Shown piece by piece: positions 33,403 through 42,342 of a DNA stretch of 57,544 nt. Position 1 is the stretch's first letter; every line of letters starts with the position of its first letter. Both the position numbers and the translations under genes were made by a program. Location of the stretch: positions 1 to 57,544 of the forward strand of contig CACJUZ010000002.1 in NCBI GenBank assembly GCA_902596745.1. The letters are read 5' to 3'. Under the pieces are notes generated by a model. That model was not told where the DNA came from and ran no database searches. It saw only the letters and a list, made by a program, of their open reading frames with translations. This DNA is from an uncultured Pelagibacteraceae bacterium (lineage in GTDB: Bacteria > Pseudomonadota > Alphaproteobacteria > Pelagibacterales > Pelagibacteraceae).

Positions 33403-34518
33403 TTAAAATATGCCTAAATCTTTAAGATCATTAAATGTCGTAAAAAACATTAAAGAAAACAGCAAAAATAACCCGATTCGAAAAAAACCTTCTTGAGTTT
33501 TTTGAGATAAAGGTTTTCCTAATATTTTTTCAAACGCATAAAACATGAGATGACCGCCATCTAGAAGCGGTATTGGGAATAAGTTTATAAGTCCAAGACT
33601 TATCGAAATATAAGCCATTATACTTAAAAAAGCTATTAAGCCGAATTGAGCAACCTGACCTGTTATTTTTGCTATTCTTATAGGCCCACCTAACTGTGAA
33701 CTATCCCCTTTTCCTTGAAACATAGATCCTACAAATTTTAAAGTGGTTTTAGTTACAAACCATGTTTCTCCTAACGCATAATACATAGCTTTAGTTGGCC
33801 CTAATTTTTGTTTATCGAATTCATTATTTAGAGGAGATATTTTTATACCAATAATTTTCCTTTTAACTTTATTGCCCAAATTATCTTCGCTCATTACTTC
33901 TTTAGGTTCTATTATGAATGACAATTCTTGCTCATTTCTTAAAACTTTAATTTCAACATTTTCATTTGTTGTTGCATTAATATGTGTAGAAACCTCTAAA
34001 ACACTGCTTATTTTATTGTCATTAATTTCTGTAATAACATCATTCACTTTTAATCCTGATGAAAAAGCCGGGCTATTTTCTTGTACTTCAGATATTTTAG
34101 CTGGAGTGAAATCTTTGCCAGAAAACATATATATTAAGGTAAAAATGATGATAGCTAAAATAAAATTTGCTAATGGACCTCCGAAGACAATTAATGATCT
34201 TTGATAAAGAGGTTTTACAACAAAAAGTTTTTTTCTATCAGTCTCATTGTATTTTTTTAAAAGCTCCGCTTGTTCAGCTTGACTAAAAACGTTTCTGTCA
34301 CCGAAAAACTTAACATACCCGCCTAAAGGTATTAAACAAAATTTCCATCTTGTTCCGTTTTTGTCATTAATACCGAATAATTCTCTACCGAAACCTATTG
34401 AGAAATCAGTGACACCTACACCATATTTTCTAGCAAAATAATAGTGGCCGTATTCGTGAACGAATACAACTATGGTAAGTAAAACAATAAATGGTATTAT
34501 AAAATTTAAAATTTCCAT
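33403..34518 (-). CDS. rseP: site-2 zinc metalloprotease (RseP/MmpL... family M50)
   Basis: A 371-residue membrane protease. VVFVHEYGHYYFARKYG with HExxH at about residues 21-25, NLFPIPLLDGGHL with the third zinc ligand Asp near residue 319, and one PDZ domain (SGLKVNDVITEIND near residue 150). RseP cuts membrane-spanning anti-sigma factors or signal peptides. The length fits a single-PDZ version (E. coli RseP has two). It is usually found between dxr and bamA, but here lies alone between HU and a LysR gene, overlapping that gene by 13 bases. Confidence 0.9.
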   Translation of the reverse strand: MEILNFIIPFIVLLTIVVFVHEYGHYYFARKYGVGVTDFSIGFGRELFGINDKNGTRWKFCLIPLGGYVKFFGDRNVFSQAEQAELLKKYNETDRKKLFVVKPLYQRSLIVFGGPLANFILAIIIFTLIYMFSGKDFTPAKISEVQENSPAFSSGLKVNDVITEINDNKISSVLEVSTHINATTNENVEIKVLRNEQELSFIIEPKEVMSEDNLGNKVKRKIIGIKISPLNNEFDKQKLGPTKAMYYALGETWFVTKTTLKFVGSMFQGKGDSSQLGGPIRIAKITGQVAQFGLIAFLSIMAYISISLGLINLFPIPLLDGGHLMFYAFEKILGKPLSQKTQEGFFRIGLFLLFSLMFFTTFNDLKDLGIF

Positions 34519-35396
34519 TCATTTACCTTACTAAAAAGAAAATTTCTGAACGCAACTAATCTAGCATTATTTTTAAGTGATTCTGGATAAACAAAATGTG
34601 TTTCTGTTGGTTTGCCAGGCTCAGTTGGTAAAACTTTTGTAATACCGCTTACATTGTGTGCAATATAGTCTGGTAATGCTGCTAAACCAACGCCACTTTG
34701 AACTGCTAATAATAGTCCGTAAACGCTATTTACTTTTAATAAAGACTTCCTTTTTTTTCCATCTTTTGTACCTACTTTTAATACCCAATCTGGATTATAA
34801 ACAGGAGATGGTGCGCCTTTACCGTAAGTAATAAATTTATGTTTATCTAAATCCTTTAAAGTTTTTGGATAACCATTTTTTTCTAAATATTCATTTGACC
34901 CATAAATATGATAGTTGAAATCAACAAACTTTTTTTGAATTAAATTAAGTTGTTTTGGTCTTCTCATTCTGATGGCCACGTCAGCTTGACGGGTTGCTAA
35001 ATCAAGTTCTTTATCATCAAATATCAATTCTATTTCAATTCCAGGGTTTAAATCCATAAACTCTTTTATTCGAGGGGTTAACCATGTGGTCCCAAAGCTT
35101 ACGACAGTAGTGACAACAAGTTTGCCACTCAATTTATCTTTTTCTTCGCTTAAATTAGACTCTACATCTTTAAGTTTTGAAATTACCTCGTGCGCTGTCT
35201 TAAAAAGGTATTTGCCATTATCAGTGAGGGCTAATCCCCTAGCATGTCTCTCAAAAAGCTTTATTTTAAGGTCGCTTTCCAAAGATTGAATTTGTCTACT
35301 AATAGCTGATTGACTTAAATTTAAAATTGTTGATGCTTTAGTAAAGCTACTAGCCTCAGCAACTGTGTGAAATATCTTTAATTTATCCCAGTCCAT
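34506..35396 (-). CDS. LysR-family transcription regulator
   Basis: A 296-residue LTTR: N-terminal HTH (FHTVAEASSFTKASTILNLS, residues 9-28, SQSAISRQIQSLE) and an effector-binding domain from about 90. It overlaps the start of rseP and follows the AcuI-like gene by 16 bases on the same strand. A close regulator for the reductase is possible, though LysR genes are usually divergent from their target, which is not the case here. Confidence 0.92.
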   Translation of the reverse strand: MDWDKLKIFHTVAEASSFTKASTILNLSQSAISRQIQSLESDLKIKLFERHARGLALTDNGKYLFKTAHEVISKLKDVESNLSEEKDKLSGKLVVTTVVSFGTTWLTPRIKEFMDLNPGIEIELIFDDKELDLATRQADVAIRMRRPKQLNLIQKKFVDFNYHIYGSNEYLEKNGYPKTLKDLDKHKFITYGKGAPSPVYNPDWVLKVGTKDGKKRKSLLKVNSVYGLLLAVQSGVGLAALPDYIAHNVSGITKVLPTEPGKPTETHFVYPESLKNNARLVAFRNFLFSKVNEWKF

Positions 35397-35412
35397 GAGA
35401 AAAGATTATAAA

Positions 35413-36414
35413 TTATTTGTTAGGATTTACTATAGCTCTTCCAAAGAACTTGCCTTCTAAAAGCTTTGGATATGTGTCTAAAAGTTCAGAAAATGAGAGG
35501 GATTTTGTAAATGATTTTAATTTATTAAAATCTATAAGTTTAACAGCTTCATTCCACAGAAATTCTCTTCTACTAATTGATGCACCAGAAGAGTCGATTC
35601 CCCATAGTTTAACTCCTCTAATTATAAAAGGCATAACAGTCGTATTTATTTTTATTCCCCCAGCGTTTCCACAAGATGCAACGATACCATTAGGCTTTAC
35701 CTGAGCTAATATTTTTGTAAGCGATGATCCGCCTACAGTATCAACGACACCGTCCCAAGTACCTTTTTCTAATAACTTACTTTCTCCTTCAAATTCTTTT
35801 CTATCAATTATATTTTTTGCTCCTAAACCTTTTAAATAATCATTTTTATCTTTTTTTCCTGTCACAGCATGAACATTGTAACCCATTTTTGATAAAATCA
35901 TAACTGCAATGCTTCCTACTCCACCAGTAGCCCCGGTTACTAGTACGTCGTTTACTTTTTCACCTAAAAGAAGTTCTTCTCTTGCTTTAATAGCAAATGA
36001 ACATTGTAAAGCTGTAAAGCCTGCAGTACCTAGCATCATAGATTGTTCAGCATCAATATTTTTTGGAATCTTAATTAAGAAATTTGAATCTACTTTTGCG
36101 TATTGCGAAAACCCTCCATAATACATTTCTCCAACTCTAAATCCTGTGCAAATTACAGTTTCATCTTTTTTAAATTTATCATCACCACTTTCAACAACTT
36201 TTCCAGAAAAATCAATACCAGGAACAAATGGAAATTTCCTAACTATTTTTCCACCATCTTTAAGGATTAAAGCATCCTTATAATTTAAACTTGAGTAATC
36301 AATTTTGATTAAAACATTTCCATCTTTTAAATGACTGCTGTCGATTTCTTTAATATCTCTTGTAAATTTCTCGTTTTGATTATCTATAACTACTGCTTTA
36401 AATTTTACAGTCAT
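35413..36414 (-). CDS. acuI: AcuI/YhdH-family acryloyl-CoA reductase-like NADPH oxidoreductase
   Basis: A 333-residue zinc-free MDR protein, with FVPGIDFSGKV near residue 65, TGATGGVGSIAV near residue 158 (NADPH loop) and GIDSSGASISRREFLW near residue 275, typical of the YhdH/YhfP/AcuI family. AcuI reduces toxic acryloyl-CoA to propionyl-CoA during DMSP breakdown, so this would suit a marine heterotroph. It starts on the last base of the folE stop codon. General quinone-reductase activity is the alternative. Confidence 0.82.
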   Translation of the reverse strand: MTVKFKAVVIDNQNEKFTRDIKEIDSSHLKDGNVLIKIDYSSLNYKDALILKDGGKIVRKFPFVPGIDFSGKVVESGDDKFKKDETVICTGFRVGEMYYGGFSQYAKVDSNFLIKIPKNIDAEQSMMLGTAGFTALQCSFAIKAREELLLGEKVNDVLVTGATGGVGSIAVMILSKMGYNVHAVTGKKDKNDYLKGLGAKNIIDRKEFEGESKLLEKGTWDGVVDTVGGSSLTKILAQVKPNGIVASCGNAGGIKINTTVMPFIIRGVKLWGIDSSGASISRREFLWNEAVKLIDFNKLKSFTKSLSFSELLDTYPKLLEGKFFGRAIVNPNK

Positions 36415-37022
36415 TATTTTCCGATATGCTTTAAATATCTATTTTGAAGTGAAAGATCTTCTTTAAATGTTCCTAAAAAATAATTTGTAAGAGTCATCGC
36501 TTTTTCTTTTTTAATACCTCGCATAGTCATACATTGGTGGGAAGCGTCTATAGTTACAGCTACACCTTTTGCTTCTAATCCACTCATTAAAGTCTTAGCT
36601 ATTTGCATATTTAATCTTTCTTGAGTTTGTAATCTCTTAGCATAAACTTCTACGGTTCTAGCTAATTTACTTAAACCAACAACTTTTTTATTTGGGATAT
36701 AAGCGATATGAATTACACCGATAATCGGAGCCATGTGATGTTCACAATGGCTCTCAAAAGAAATATTTTTTTCTAAAACCATGTCATCATATCCATCAAC
36801 ATCTCCAAAAGTTTTATTAAGAACTTTGTTGGCATCTTGATGATATCCACTAAAATACTCCTTAAATGCTTTAACGACTCTTTTTGGTGTTTCTTTAAGA
36901 CCTTCTCTATCTGGATTTTCGCCTATCCACTTCAGTATAGTCTTGAAAGCATCTTCTGCTTCTTTATCAGTGACTCCGCTCTGATTTATCGATGATTTTT
37001 CTAAATCTTTGACTAATTTCAT
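36414..37022 (-). CDS. folE: GTP cyclohydrolase I
   Basis: A 202-residue enzyme that makes 7,8-dihydroneopterin triphosphate, the first step of folate synthesis. Zinc ligands in SHCEHHMAPI (near residue 91-96) and SHQCMTMRG (near 160) are in place, and the GLSKLARTVEVYAKRLQTQE block is typical. It overlaps the AcuI-like gene by one base and is divergent from hisI. With the CADD-type gene at 20405 the window has two steps that feed folate. Confidence 0.95.
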   Translation of the reverse strand: MKLVKDLEKSSINQSGVTDKEAEDAFKTILKWIGENPDREGLKETPKRVVKAFKEYFSGYHQDANKVLNKTFGDVDGYDDMVLEKNISFESHCEHHMAPIIGVIHIAYIPNKKVVGLSKLARTVEVYAKRLQTQERLNMQIAKTLMSGLEAKGVAVTIDASHQCMTMRGIKKEKAMTLTNYFLGTFKEDLSLQNRYLKHIGK

Positions 37023-37100
37023 AATTTTTTAAACATTATTATAGGACATATGTTGTTAATGCAAATTGCTATTTTGTCTTTTTTTCACTATTTTAGCTAC

Positions 37101-37568
37101 ATGTTTAAAAAAAGAGACAGTGTTTTTGAAGTTGAAGAAGGAAAATTTTTATCTCCTAAATTTGATAGCCAGGGCCTAATTCCAGCAATCACTACGGATA
37201 GTAAAACTGGAGAAGTTTTAATGCATGGGTATATGAATTCTGAGGCTTTAAAAAAAACAATAGAAACAAAAGAAGCTCATTACTGGAGCAGGTCAAGAAA
37301 ATCTATTTGGCACAAAGGAAAAACCAGTGGTTTTACTCAAAAAGTAATTCAAATAAGAATAGATGATGATCAAGATTCTGTTTGGTTAAGTGTTGATATA
37401 GGAAATGGTGCTAGTTGTCATGTTGGTTATAGATCATGTTTTTATAGATCGATACCATTGGGTAAAATAGATCAATCTGAAAAAGTTGAAATGAAATTTG
37501 AGGAAAAAGAAAAAAAATTTGATCCAGAAAAAGTTTATAAAGGACAAACTAATCCAACTAAACTTTAA
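37101..37568 (+). CDS. hisI: phosphoribosyl-AMP cyclohydrolase
   Basis: 155 residues from the ATG at 37101 (MFKKRDSV); the earlier start at 37050 would add a hydrophobic leader that HisI does not have. GYMNSEALKKTIETKEAHYWSR and the zinc-binding GASCHVGYRSCFYR are the standard HisI blocks. It opens the adenine ring of PR-AMP in histidine synthesis, without a HisE domain. No other his gene is next to it, except a HisN-like gene at 44272. DUF2237 follows by 2 bases. Confidence 0.92.
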   Translation: MFKKRDSVFEVEEGKFLSPKFDSQGLIPAITTDSKTGEVLMHGYMNSEALKKTIETKEAHYWSRSRKSIWHKGKTSGFTQKVIQIRIDDDQDSVWLSVDIGNGASCHVGYRSCFYRSIPLGKIDQSEKVEMKFEEKEKKFDPEKVYKGQTNPTKL

Positions 37569-37570
37569 AG

Positions 37571-37948
37571 ATGTCTAAAGAAAATCAAAAAAATGTTTTT
37601 GGCGAACCTCTCGAACCTTGTTCAAATGAACCTTTAACGGGTTGGTTTAGGGATGGTTGTTGCAATACTGACAAAAATGATCGTGGAGTTCATACTGTGT
37701 GTGCAAAAGTTACTAGTGAATTTTTAGAATGGTCCAAAAAAGTAGGAAATGATTTAATCACACCACATCCCGAGTTTGGTTTTCCCGGTCTAAAAGATGG
37801 AGATTGTTGGTGTGTATGTGCCACTTGGTACGCGAGGTCTATTGAAGAGAATAAAGCTTGTACAGTTTTTTTAAAGAAAACAAATATTAAAACTCTCGAA
37901 TTAATACCTTTAGAAAAATTAAAAAAATTTGCTGCTGATTTGTCTTAG
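37571..37948 (+). CDS. DUF2237 protein
   Basis: A 125-residue cysteine-rich soluble protein starting MSKENQKNVFGEPLEPCS. The blocks TGWFRDGCCN, GVHTVCAKVT, GNDLITPHPEFGFPGLKDGD and WCVCATWY match DUF2237, a widespread family of unknown function. It is 2 bases downstream of hisI, and its stop overlaps that of the TPR gene by four bases on the other strand. Confidence 0.9.
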   Translation: MSKENQKNVFGEPLEPCSNEPLTGWFRDGCCNTDKNDRGVHTVCAKVTSEFLEWSKKVGNDLITPHPEFGFPGLKDGDCWCVCATWYARSIEENKACTVFLKKTNIKTLELIPLEKLKKFAADLS

Positions 37949-38433
37949 TAAACTTTAGTTCCTCGAGTTTTTATTATTAACTCAAGTTCTTGGAATTCTT
38001 TACAATTACAGTTTTTAAGAACCGCTAATCTTTCTTTCGCTTTTTCTATTCTATCTGTTTGAACATAAAGTTCACCTAAATATTCATTAATTCCGTTGTG
38101 GTTTGGATTTAAACTTAAACCTTTTAAATAAAATTTTTCTGCTTCTTCAAAGTTTCCAGACTTCCGTGATGTATAACCCATATAGTTTAGTATATCTGGA
38201 TTATTTTTATCTTTTTTATTAGCTTTCTCTAGTTTACTAAAAGCTTGTTTATAAAGTTTTACAGCTTTATCAGTGTTATCTTTTTTTTCTAGCTTACCTG
38301 CTCTTTTAATTAGTTTCACAGCTTCATCGTACATTGAAACTTTTGTCGTGCTACTCCCACTATCTCCGCCGGCAGCTAAAGTTATATTGTTTATTAAAAT
38401 AAATGCAGAAACTAAAATAATGATTTTTTTCAT
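37945..38433 (-). CDS. exported tetratricopeptide-repeat protein
   Basis: A 162-residue protein with a signal peptide (MKKIIILVSAFILINNITLA) and two or three TPR units: KAVKLYKQAFSKLEKANK, NPDILNYMGYTSRKSGNFEEAEKFYLKGL and NGINEYLGELYVQTDR. It is likely periplasmic and works by binding partners. The end KNCNCKEFQEL has two cysteines that could form a disulfide. The specific partner is unknown. Confidence 0.85.
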   Translation of the reverse strand: MKKIIILVSAFILINNITLAAGGDSGSSTTKVSMYDEAVKLIKRAGKLEKKDNTDKAVKLYKQAFSKLEKANKKDKNNPDILNYMGYTSRKSGNFEEAEKFYLKGLSLNPNHNGINEYLGELYVQTDRIEKAKERLAVLKNCNCKEFQELELIIKTRGTKVY

Positions 38434-38464
38434 TTTCTTATAATAGTGATTTTATTTAACTTTA

Positions 38465-39175
38465 TCATGCGACAGATGATCTTCCTCCGTCAACTCCTAT
38501 AATCTGTCCTGTTATCCAAGAACTATCTTTACTTAATAAAAAGTTCACCAAAGAAGAAAAGTCATCGCCCTCACCAATTCTTTTCAATGCATGCATTTTA
38601 GCAATACTTTCAGCCATCTTTTCATTTTTTAACATTGATCCAGCCATCTTTGATTTAGAGAGACTTGGCGCTATACAATTTACTCTTACATGCGGCGCAA
38701 ACTCAGCAGCCAATGCAACTGTTAAACCTTCGACTGCTGCTTTTGCAGAACTTATAATACTATGATTTAAAAATCCCTTTCTAGCAGCAACAGTTGAAAA
38801 TAAAACTATGGAACCTTTATTTTTTTTTAATTTATCATAACTTGCTCTTATAATTTCCGTTGCAGATATAAGATTCAAATTAAAGCACTGCATGTAGTCA
38901 CTTTTTTTTGTAAGTTTTAAAGGCTTTAAATCTATTGACCCTACACAAAAAGCTAAACCATCAATTTCTTCATTTCCTAAGTCGCTAATAATTTTGTCAC
39001 TAAAATTTTCGTTTAATACATCGGCCACAGTAAAAGAAGAGCCAAGTTCATTTGCTAAACTTGAGATTTCTTTCTCATTCCTTCCCACTAAATGAGCTTT
39101 TCCACCATTTTTTTGGATATTTCTTGAAACTGCGGATCCAATAGAACCAGTAGCGCCTATAATTAATTTTTTCAT
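38465..39175 (-). CDS. short-chain dehydrogenase lacking the usual catalytic tyrosine
   Basis: 236 residues from the ATG at 39175 (MKKLIIGATGSIGSAVSRN); the upstream part of the longer frame is not conserved-looking. TGSIG cofactor loop, ITGQIIGVDGG end and SSAKAAVEGLTVALAAE helix identify an SDR. The Tyr-x3-Lys position reads Ile-Ser-Ser-Ala-Lys: Lys is kept, Tyr is replaced, with NHS just before. I recall an SDR subgroup with NH...K in this place. It is divergent from the PhrB-type photolyase, 85 bases away. Confidence 0.82.
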   Translation of the reverse strand: MKKLIIGATGSIGSAVSRNIQKNGGKAHLVGRNEKEISSLANELGSSFTVADVLNENFSDKIISDLGNEEIDGLAFCVGSIDLKPLKLTKKSDYMQCFNLNLISATEIIRASYDKLKKNKGSIVLFSTVAARKGFLNHSIISSAKAAVEGLTVALAAEFAPHVRVNCIAPSLSKSKMAGSMLKNEKMAESIAKMHALKRIGEGDDFSSLVNFLLSKDSSWITGQIIGVDGGRSSVA

Positions 39176-39260
39176 AATGTTAAATACCATGATCTGAGGA
39201 ATTGGACAGCCTAATAATGACGCGTGTATTTTGTAATAAAAACAATATAAATTGATAATT

Positions 39261-40742
39261 ATGAAATTATTCATCATTCTAGGAAATCAGCTGTTTCACC
39301 CAAAATATTTAAGCCCTTATAAAGATCACTTATTTTTTATGGCTGAAGATTATAACCTTTGTACCTTTGAAAAGCATCACAAACTAAAAATACTTCTTTT
39401 TTTATCATCGATGAGATCTTTTAAAGATGAATTAAAATCCAAAAATTTCAATGTTTTTTATAGAGACGTAAATAAAGATTTTAAACTTTCTTATGAAAAA
39501 AAACTTGAAAAAGTAATTAACGAAAAAAAAATAAAAGAAGTGTCTTTTTTTGAAATTGAAGATAAATTTTTTGAGAAAAGAATTTTGTCACTAACTAAAA
39601 AAAACTCTTTAAAAGTAAATCAAATAAAAACTCCAATGTTTTTAATTAATAGAGATGAATTTAAAAGCTATCTTGCAAAAAATAAAAGGCCTTTTATGGC
39701 TAATTTTTATAAAATAGTAAGAACTAAAATGAATTTACTAATGAATAAGAATGGTACACCAAAAGGAAATAAATGGAGTTTTGATGAAGAAAATAGAAAA
39801 AAATTACCGAATTCGATAAAAATTCCTAAAATTTCAAAAGTTAAAGAAACTAAGGAAACTTCAATACTTAAAAAATTTATAAGCTCTAATTTTAAAAACC
39901 ATCCTGGGGATCTTGATCAATTTTGGTTTCCAACGACTAGAAAAGATGCAAACAAATGGTTAGATGAATTTTTAAAGGAGAGAATAAAATTATTTGGTGA
40001 TTATGAAGATGCAGTCACCGATAAATCTAATACTGTATTTCATAGTGCTCTAAGTCCATTAATTAATTTAGGATTAATAACGCCAAATGAGATTTTAGAG
40101 AAATTAAAAAAAGTTGAGAATAAAGTTCCAATAAATTCTTTAGAAGGTTACATTAGGCAAATTATTGGTTGGAGAGAATTCATGAGAGGAATTTACCAAA
40201 ATTTTGACCAAAGATTAGATAAAACAAATTTTTTTAATCATAAAAGAAAAATGAAAAATACTTGGTATAATGGAACCACTGGTTTAGATCCTCTCGATCA
40301 CGCAATTAGTAATGCAAAAAACTTTGGCTGGTCACATCATATAGAAAGATTAATGATATTAGCAAACATCATGAATCTCTGTGAAATTCATCCCAAGCAA
40401 GTTTATAAATGGTTTATGGAAATGTTCGTAGACTCTTCTGACTGGGTAATGTCTCCTAACGTTTATGGTATGGGATTATTTAGTGACGGCGGTATATTTG
40501 CTACAAAACCATATATTTGTGGATCAAGTTATTTTTTAAAGATGATGCATTTTAAAAAAGGTCCCTGGTGTGATGTGATGGATGGATTGTATTGGAAATT
40601 TATCGACAGACACAAAACATTTTTTTTAAAAAATCCTCGCCTTGCAATGATGGTAAGAATTTCAGAAAAAATGAATAAAGAGAGAAAAACAAGAATATTT
40701 AAAGCAGCAAATAATTTTATAAAAGAAAATACAAATGGTTAA
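39261..40742 (+). CDS. PhrB-family photolyase/cryptochrome (FeS-BCP type) without Fe-S cysteines
   Basis: 493 residues from the ATG at 39261 (MKLFIILGNQLFHP). The N-terminal Rossmann domain and the C-terminal FAD-binding helical domain are as in PhrB: GYIRQIIGWREFMRG (297-310), SHHIERLMI (358-366), MSPNVYGMGLFSDGGIFATKPYI (397-419). Agrobacterium PhrB holds a [4Fe-4S] cluster on four cysteines. Here the aligned places read KKGP (no CxxC) at 432-435, the loop with the last cysteine is missing before LYWKF, and no Cys precedes SHHIERLMI. Only C34, C374, C420 and C437 are present, at other places. Likely repairs (6-4) photoproducts or acts as a light sensor. It overlaps the DCC gene. Confidence 0.85.
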   Translation: MKLFIILGNQLFHPKYLSPYKDHLFFMAEDYNLCTFEKHHKLKILLFLSSMRSFKDELKSKNFNVFYRDVNKDFKLSYEKKLEKVINEKKIKEVSFFEIEDKFFEKRILSLTKKNSLKVNQIKTPMFLINRDEFKSYLAKNKRPFMANFYKIVRTKMNLLMNKNGTPKGNKWSFDEENRKKLPNSIKIPKISKVKETKETSILKKFISSNFKNHPGDLDQFWFPTTRKDANKWLDEFLKERIKLFGDYEDAVTDKSNTVFHSALSPLINLGLITPNEILEKLKKVENKVPINSLEGYIRQIIGWREFMRGIYQNFDQRLDKTNFFNHKRKMKNTWYNGTTGLDPLDHAISNAKNFGWSHHIERLMILANIMNLCEIHPKQVYKWFMEMFVDSSDWVMSPNVYGMGLFSDGGIFATKPYICGSSYFLKMMHFKKGPWCDVMDGLYWKFIDRHKTFFLKNPRLAMMVRISEKMNKERKTRIFKAANNFIKENTNG

Positions 40743-41085
40743 AGTTTTTTTCAATAATTCTTGTAATATCTGTAGAACAGAAATTAATCATTATAAAAAA
40801 CATAGTGATGATAATATTAGGTGGATTGATGTTACTGACAATAAAGAAGCACAAAATATTACCTCAAAATCTTATAGGGAACTTTTAAGAAGGATGCACG
40901 TTATACAAGACGGCAAGGTTATTGATGGTGCTGAGTCATTTTTAATTATATGGAAAAATATTCCTAAATATAATTTTTTGTATAAAATTTTTAAAATTAA
41001 ACCCTTATTTTTTTTTCTTAATATTTTTTATGAAATTGCCGCTTATTTTTTATTTCTAAAAAATAAACACCTTTTAAAAAAATGA
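40735..41085 (+). CDS. DCC-family thiol-disulfide oxidoreductase (DUF393)
   Basis: A 116-residue protein. The DUF393 signature starts at NSCNICRTEI (residues 8-17; CxxC), with a later DGAESFLIIW block (near residue 60) and a hydrophobic C-terminal helix. It overlaps the photolyase by 8 bases and the DUF2256 gene by 4 (ATGA). DCC proteins often accompany photolyase genes. The reaction is not established. Confidence 0.85.
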   Translation: MVKVFFNNSCNICRTEINHYKKHSDDNIRWIDVTDNKEAQNITSKSYRELLRRMHVIQDGKVIDGAESFLIIWKNIPKYNFLYKIFKIKPLFFFLNIFYEIAAYFLFLKNKHLLKK

Positions 41086-41216
41086 GAAAGAGCCAGCTTC
41101 CAAAGAAGGTTTGCCCGGTATGTAATAAATCTTTTAATTGGCGCAAAAAATGGAGGCTTAATTGGGAAAAAGTAAAATATTGTTCTAAGAAATGTTCTAA
41201 ATCTAGTTTAATTTAA
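41082..41216 (+). CDS. DUF2256 zinc-ribbon protein (44 residues)
   Basis: The ATG overlaps the DCC stop (ATGA). The protein MRKSQLPKKVCPVCNKSFNW continues with RKKW, then YCSKKC; the two Cys pairs (CxxC and CxxxC) make a zinc ribbon. The pattern LPxKxCxxCxxxFxWRKKW is the DUF2256 family, a regular companion of photolyase genes. Too short for many gene callers. It overlaps the convergent photolyase-like gene by 14 bases. Confidence 0.88.
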   Translation: MRKSQLPKKVCPVCNKSFNWRKKWRLNWEKVKYCSKKCSKSSLI

Positions 41217-42342
41217 AAGTAGATAATATTATTGGTATATTTGACTTAAAATTAAAATAACCTTTATTAGAGAACTTCCAACAAAACTCATCTTCATTTC
41301 GGGTAATAAAATTTATAGCTAGGCCATTATTCTTTATCAATCTTTTCAAAAATGAGAAGTTTTCTCCAATAGAAGGATATACAACATCAAATTTTTTTGA
41401 GTTTTTAATTATATTTATTAAACCGTTTTCATCTAATAATTCAGCCTTAAATTGATATTCATTCAATTGTGATTTAATAACAGCTTTTTTATAGTCTATA
41501 ACTTTTGAAGATAACTTTAGAGATCTATTTTTATTATCCAGTAAAACAAAGTAAATTTTTTTGTATTTTTTTAAATCAAAAAAATCAATGTGCATTTCAT
41601 TTTCAAATACAATTAATTGCTCATTTATTTCTTCACTTTTATTAATTTGAAAAGGTAAAATTTTATATTCTCTTCTGTCAACAATCGGTAATGCAGTCTC
41701 ATTCAACTTAACATTTTTATATTTATTATTTGTAAATTTACTTATATTCCATGATTGGGCTAAATAATTTTTTCCTTTTGTTTGTATTCCAGCAACCCAT
41801 CTCCAACTTAAAGTATTGGAAGCTGCATCACCATCAAATAAATGTTTCATAAAAAACTCTGCTCCCTTTTGCCAAGGTAATCCTAATGTAAAGATCCAAA
41901 TACTAGCAAACAACATCCGCGTGTGATTATGTAAATAATTAAAATTTTTAAGTTCATTTACCCAATCATTAAAACATTCAATTTCAGTTTCTCCTTTTAC
42001 GGCTTTTAGATAATTTTCGTCTTCTTTTATCGTCTTAAGATCTTCTGTGAAATCAGTCCAAACTTTTGGTCTTAGTTCGAGCCATCCTTTCCAGTATACT
42101 CTCCAAAATATTTCTTGAATAAATTTATCTACTTTTTGGAAAGGATATTTCTTCAGTACAAGTTTTGCAGTTTCATATTCGTTAATTAATCTATGAGTTA
42201 TATATGGAGATAAACAAGAAACATTACTTCTGTTATTTACACCAAAATCGAAATTTCTTTTTGAATTATAATTTGAAATATCGTTTTCAATATATTTATT
42301 AAGCTTATCTAAAGCTTCTGATCTCGAGGTTACAAATTCCAT
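41203..42342 (-). CDS. photolyase-like protein with FAD domain first and an alpha/beta domain after it
   Basis: 379 residues. Residues 1-220 look like the FAD-binding helical domain of photolyases: EIFWRVYWKGW (77-87), HNHTRMLFASIW (138-149), FMKHLFDGDAASNTLSWRW (164-182) and NISKF in place of the usual IFNP. The normal N-terminal antenna domain is missing. From about 230 on there is an alpha/beta stretch: LIVFENEMHIDFF, KKIYFVLLDN, FDVVYPSIGENF and GLAINFI. This order of strands recalls the photolyase N-terminal domain moved to the C-terminus. Last gene of an overlapping run with msrA, 42539 and 42342. Confidence 0.75.
   Translation of the reverse strand: MEFVTSRSEALDKLNKYIENDISNYNSKRNFDFGVNNRSNVSCLSPYITHRLINEYETAKLVLKKYPFQKVDKFIQEIFWRVYWKGWLELRPKVWTDFTEDLKTIKEDENYLKAVKGETEIECFNDWVNELKNFNYLHNHTRMLFASIWIFTLGLPWQKGAEFFMKHLFDGDAASNTLSWRWVAGIQTKGKNYLAQSWNISKFTNNKYKNVKLNETALPIVDRREYKILPFQINKSEEINEQLIVFENEMHIDFFDLKKYKKIYFVLLDNKNRSLKLSSKVIDYKKAVIKSQLNEYQFKAELLDENGLINIIKNSKKFDVVYPSIGENFSFLKRLIKNNGLAINFITRNEDEFCWKFSNKGYFNFKSNIPIILSTFKLN

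Noticed and set aside
36414-37022. folE and the CADD-type gene as one folate cluster
   Set aside because: They are 15 kb apart on the same strand with unrelated genes between them, so only a pathway link, not a cluster, can be claimed.
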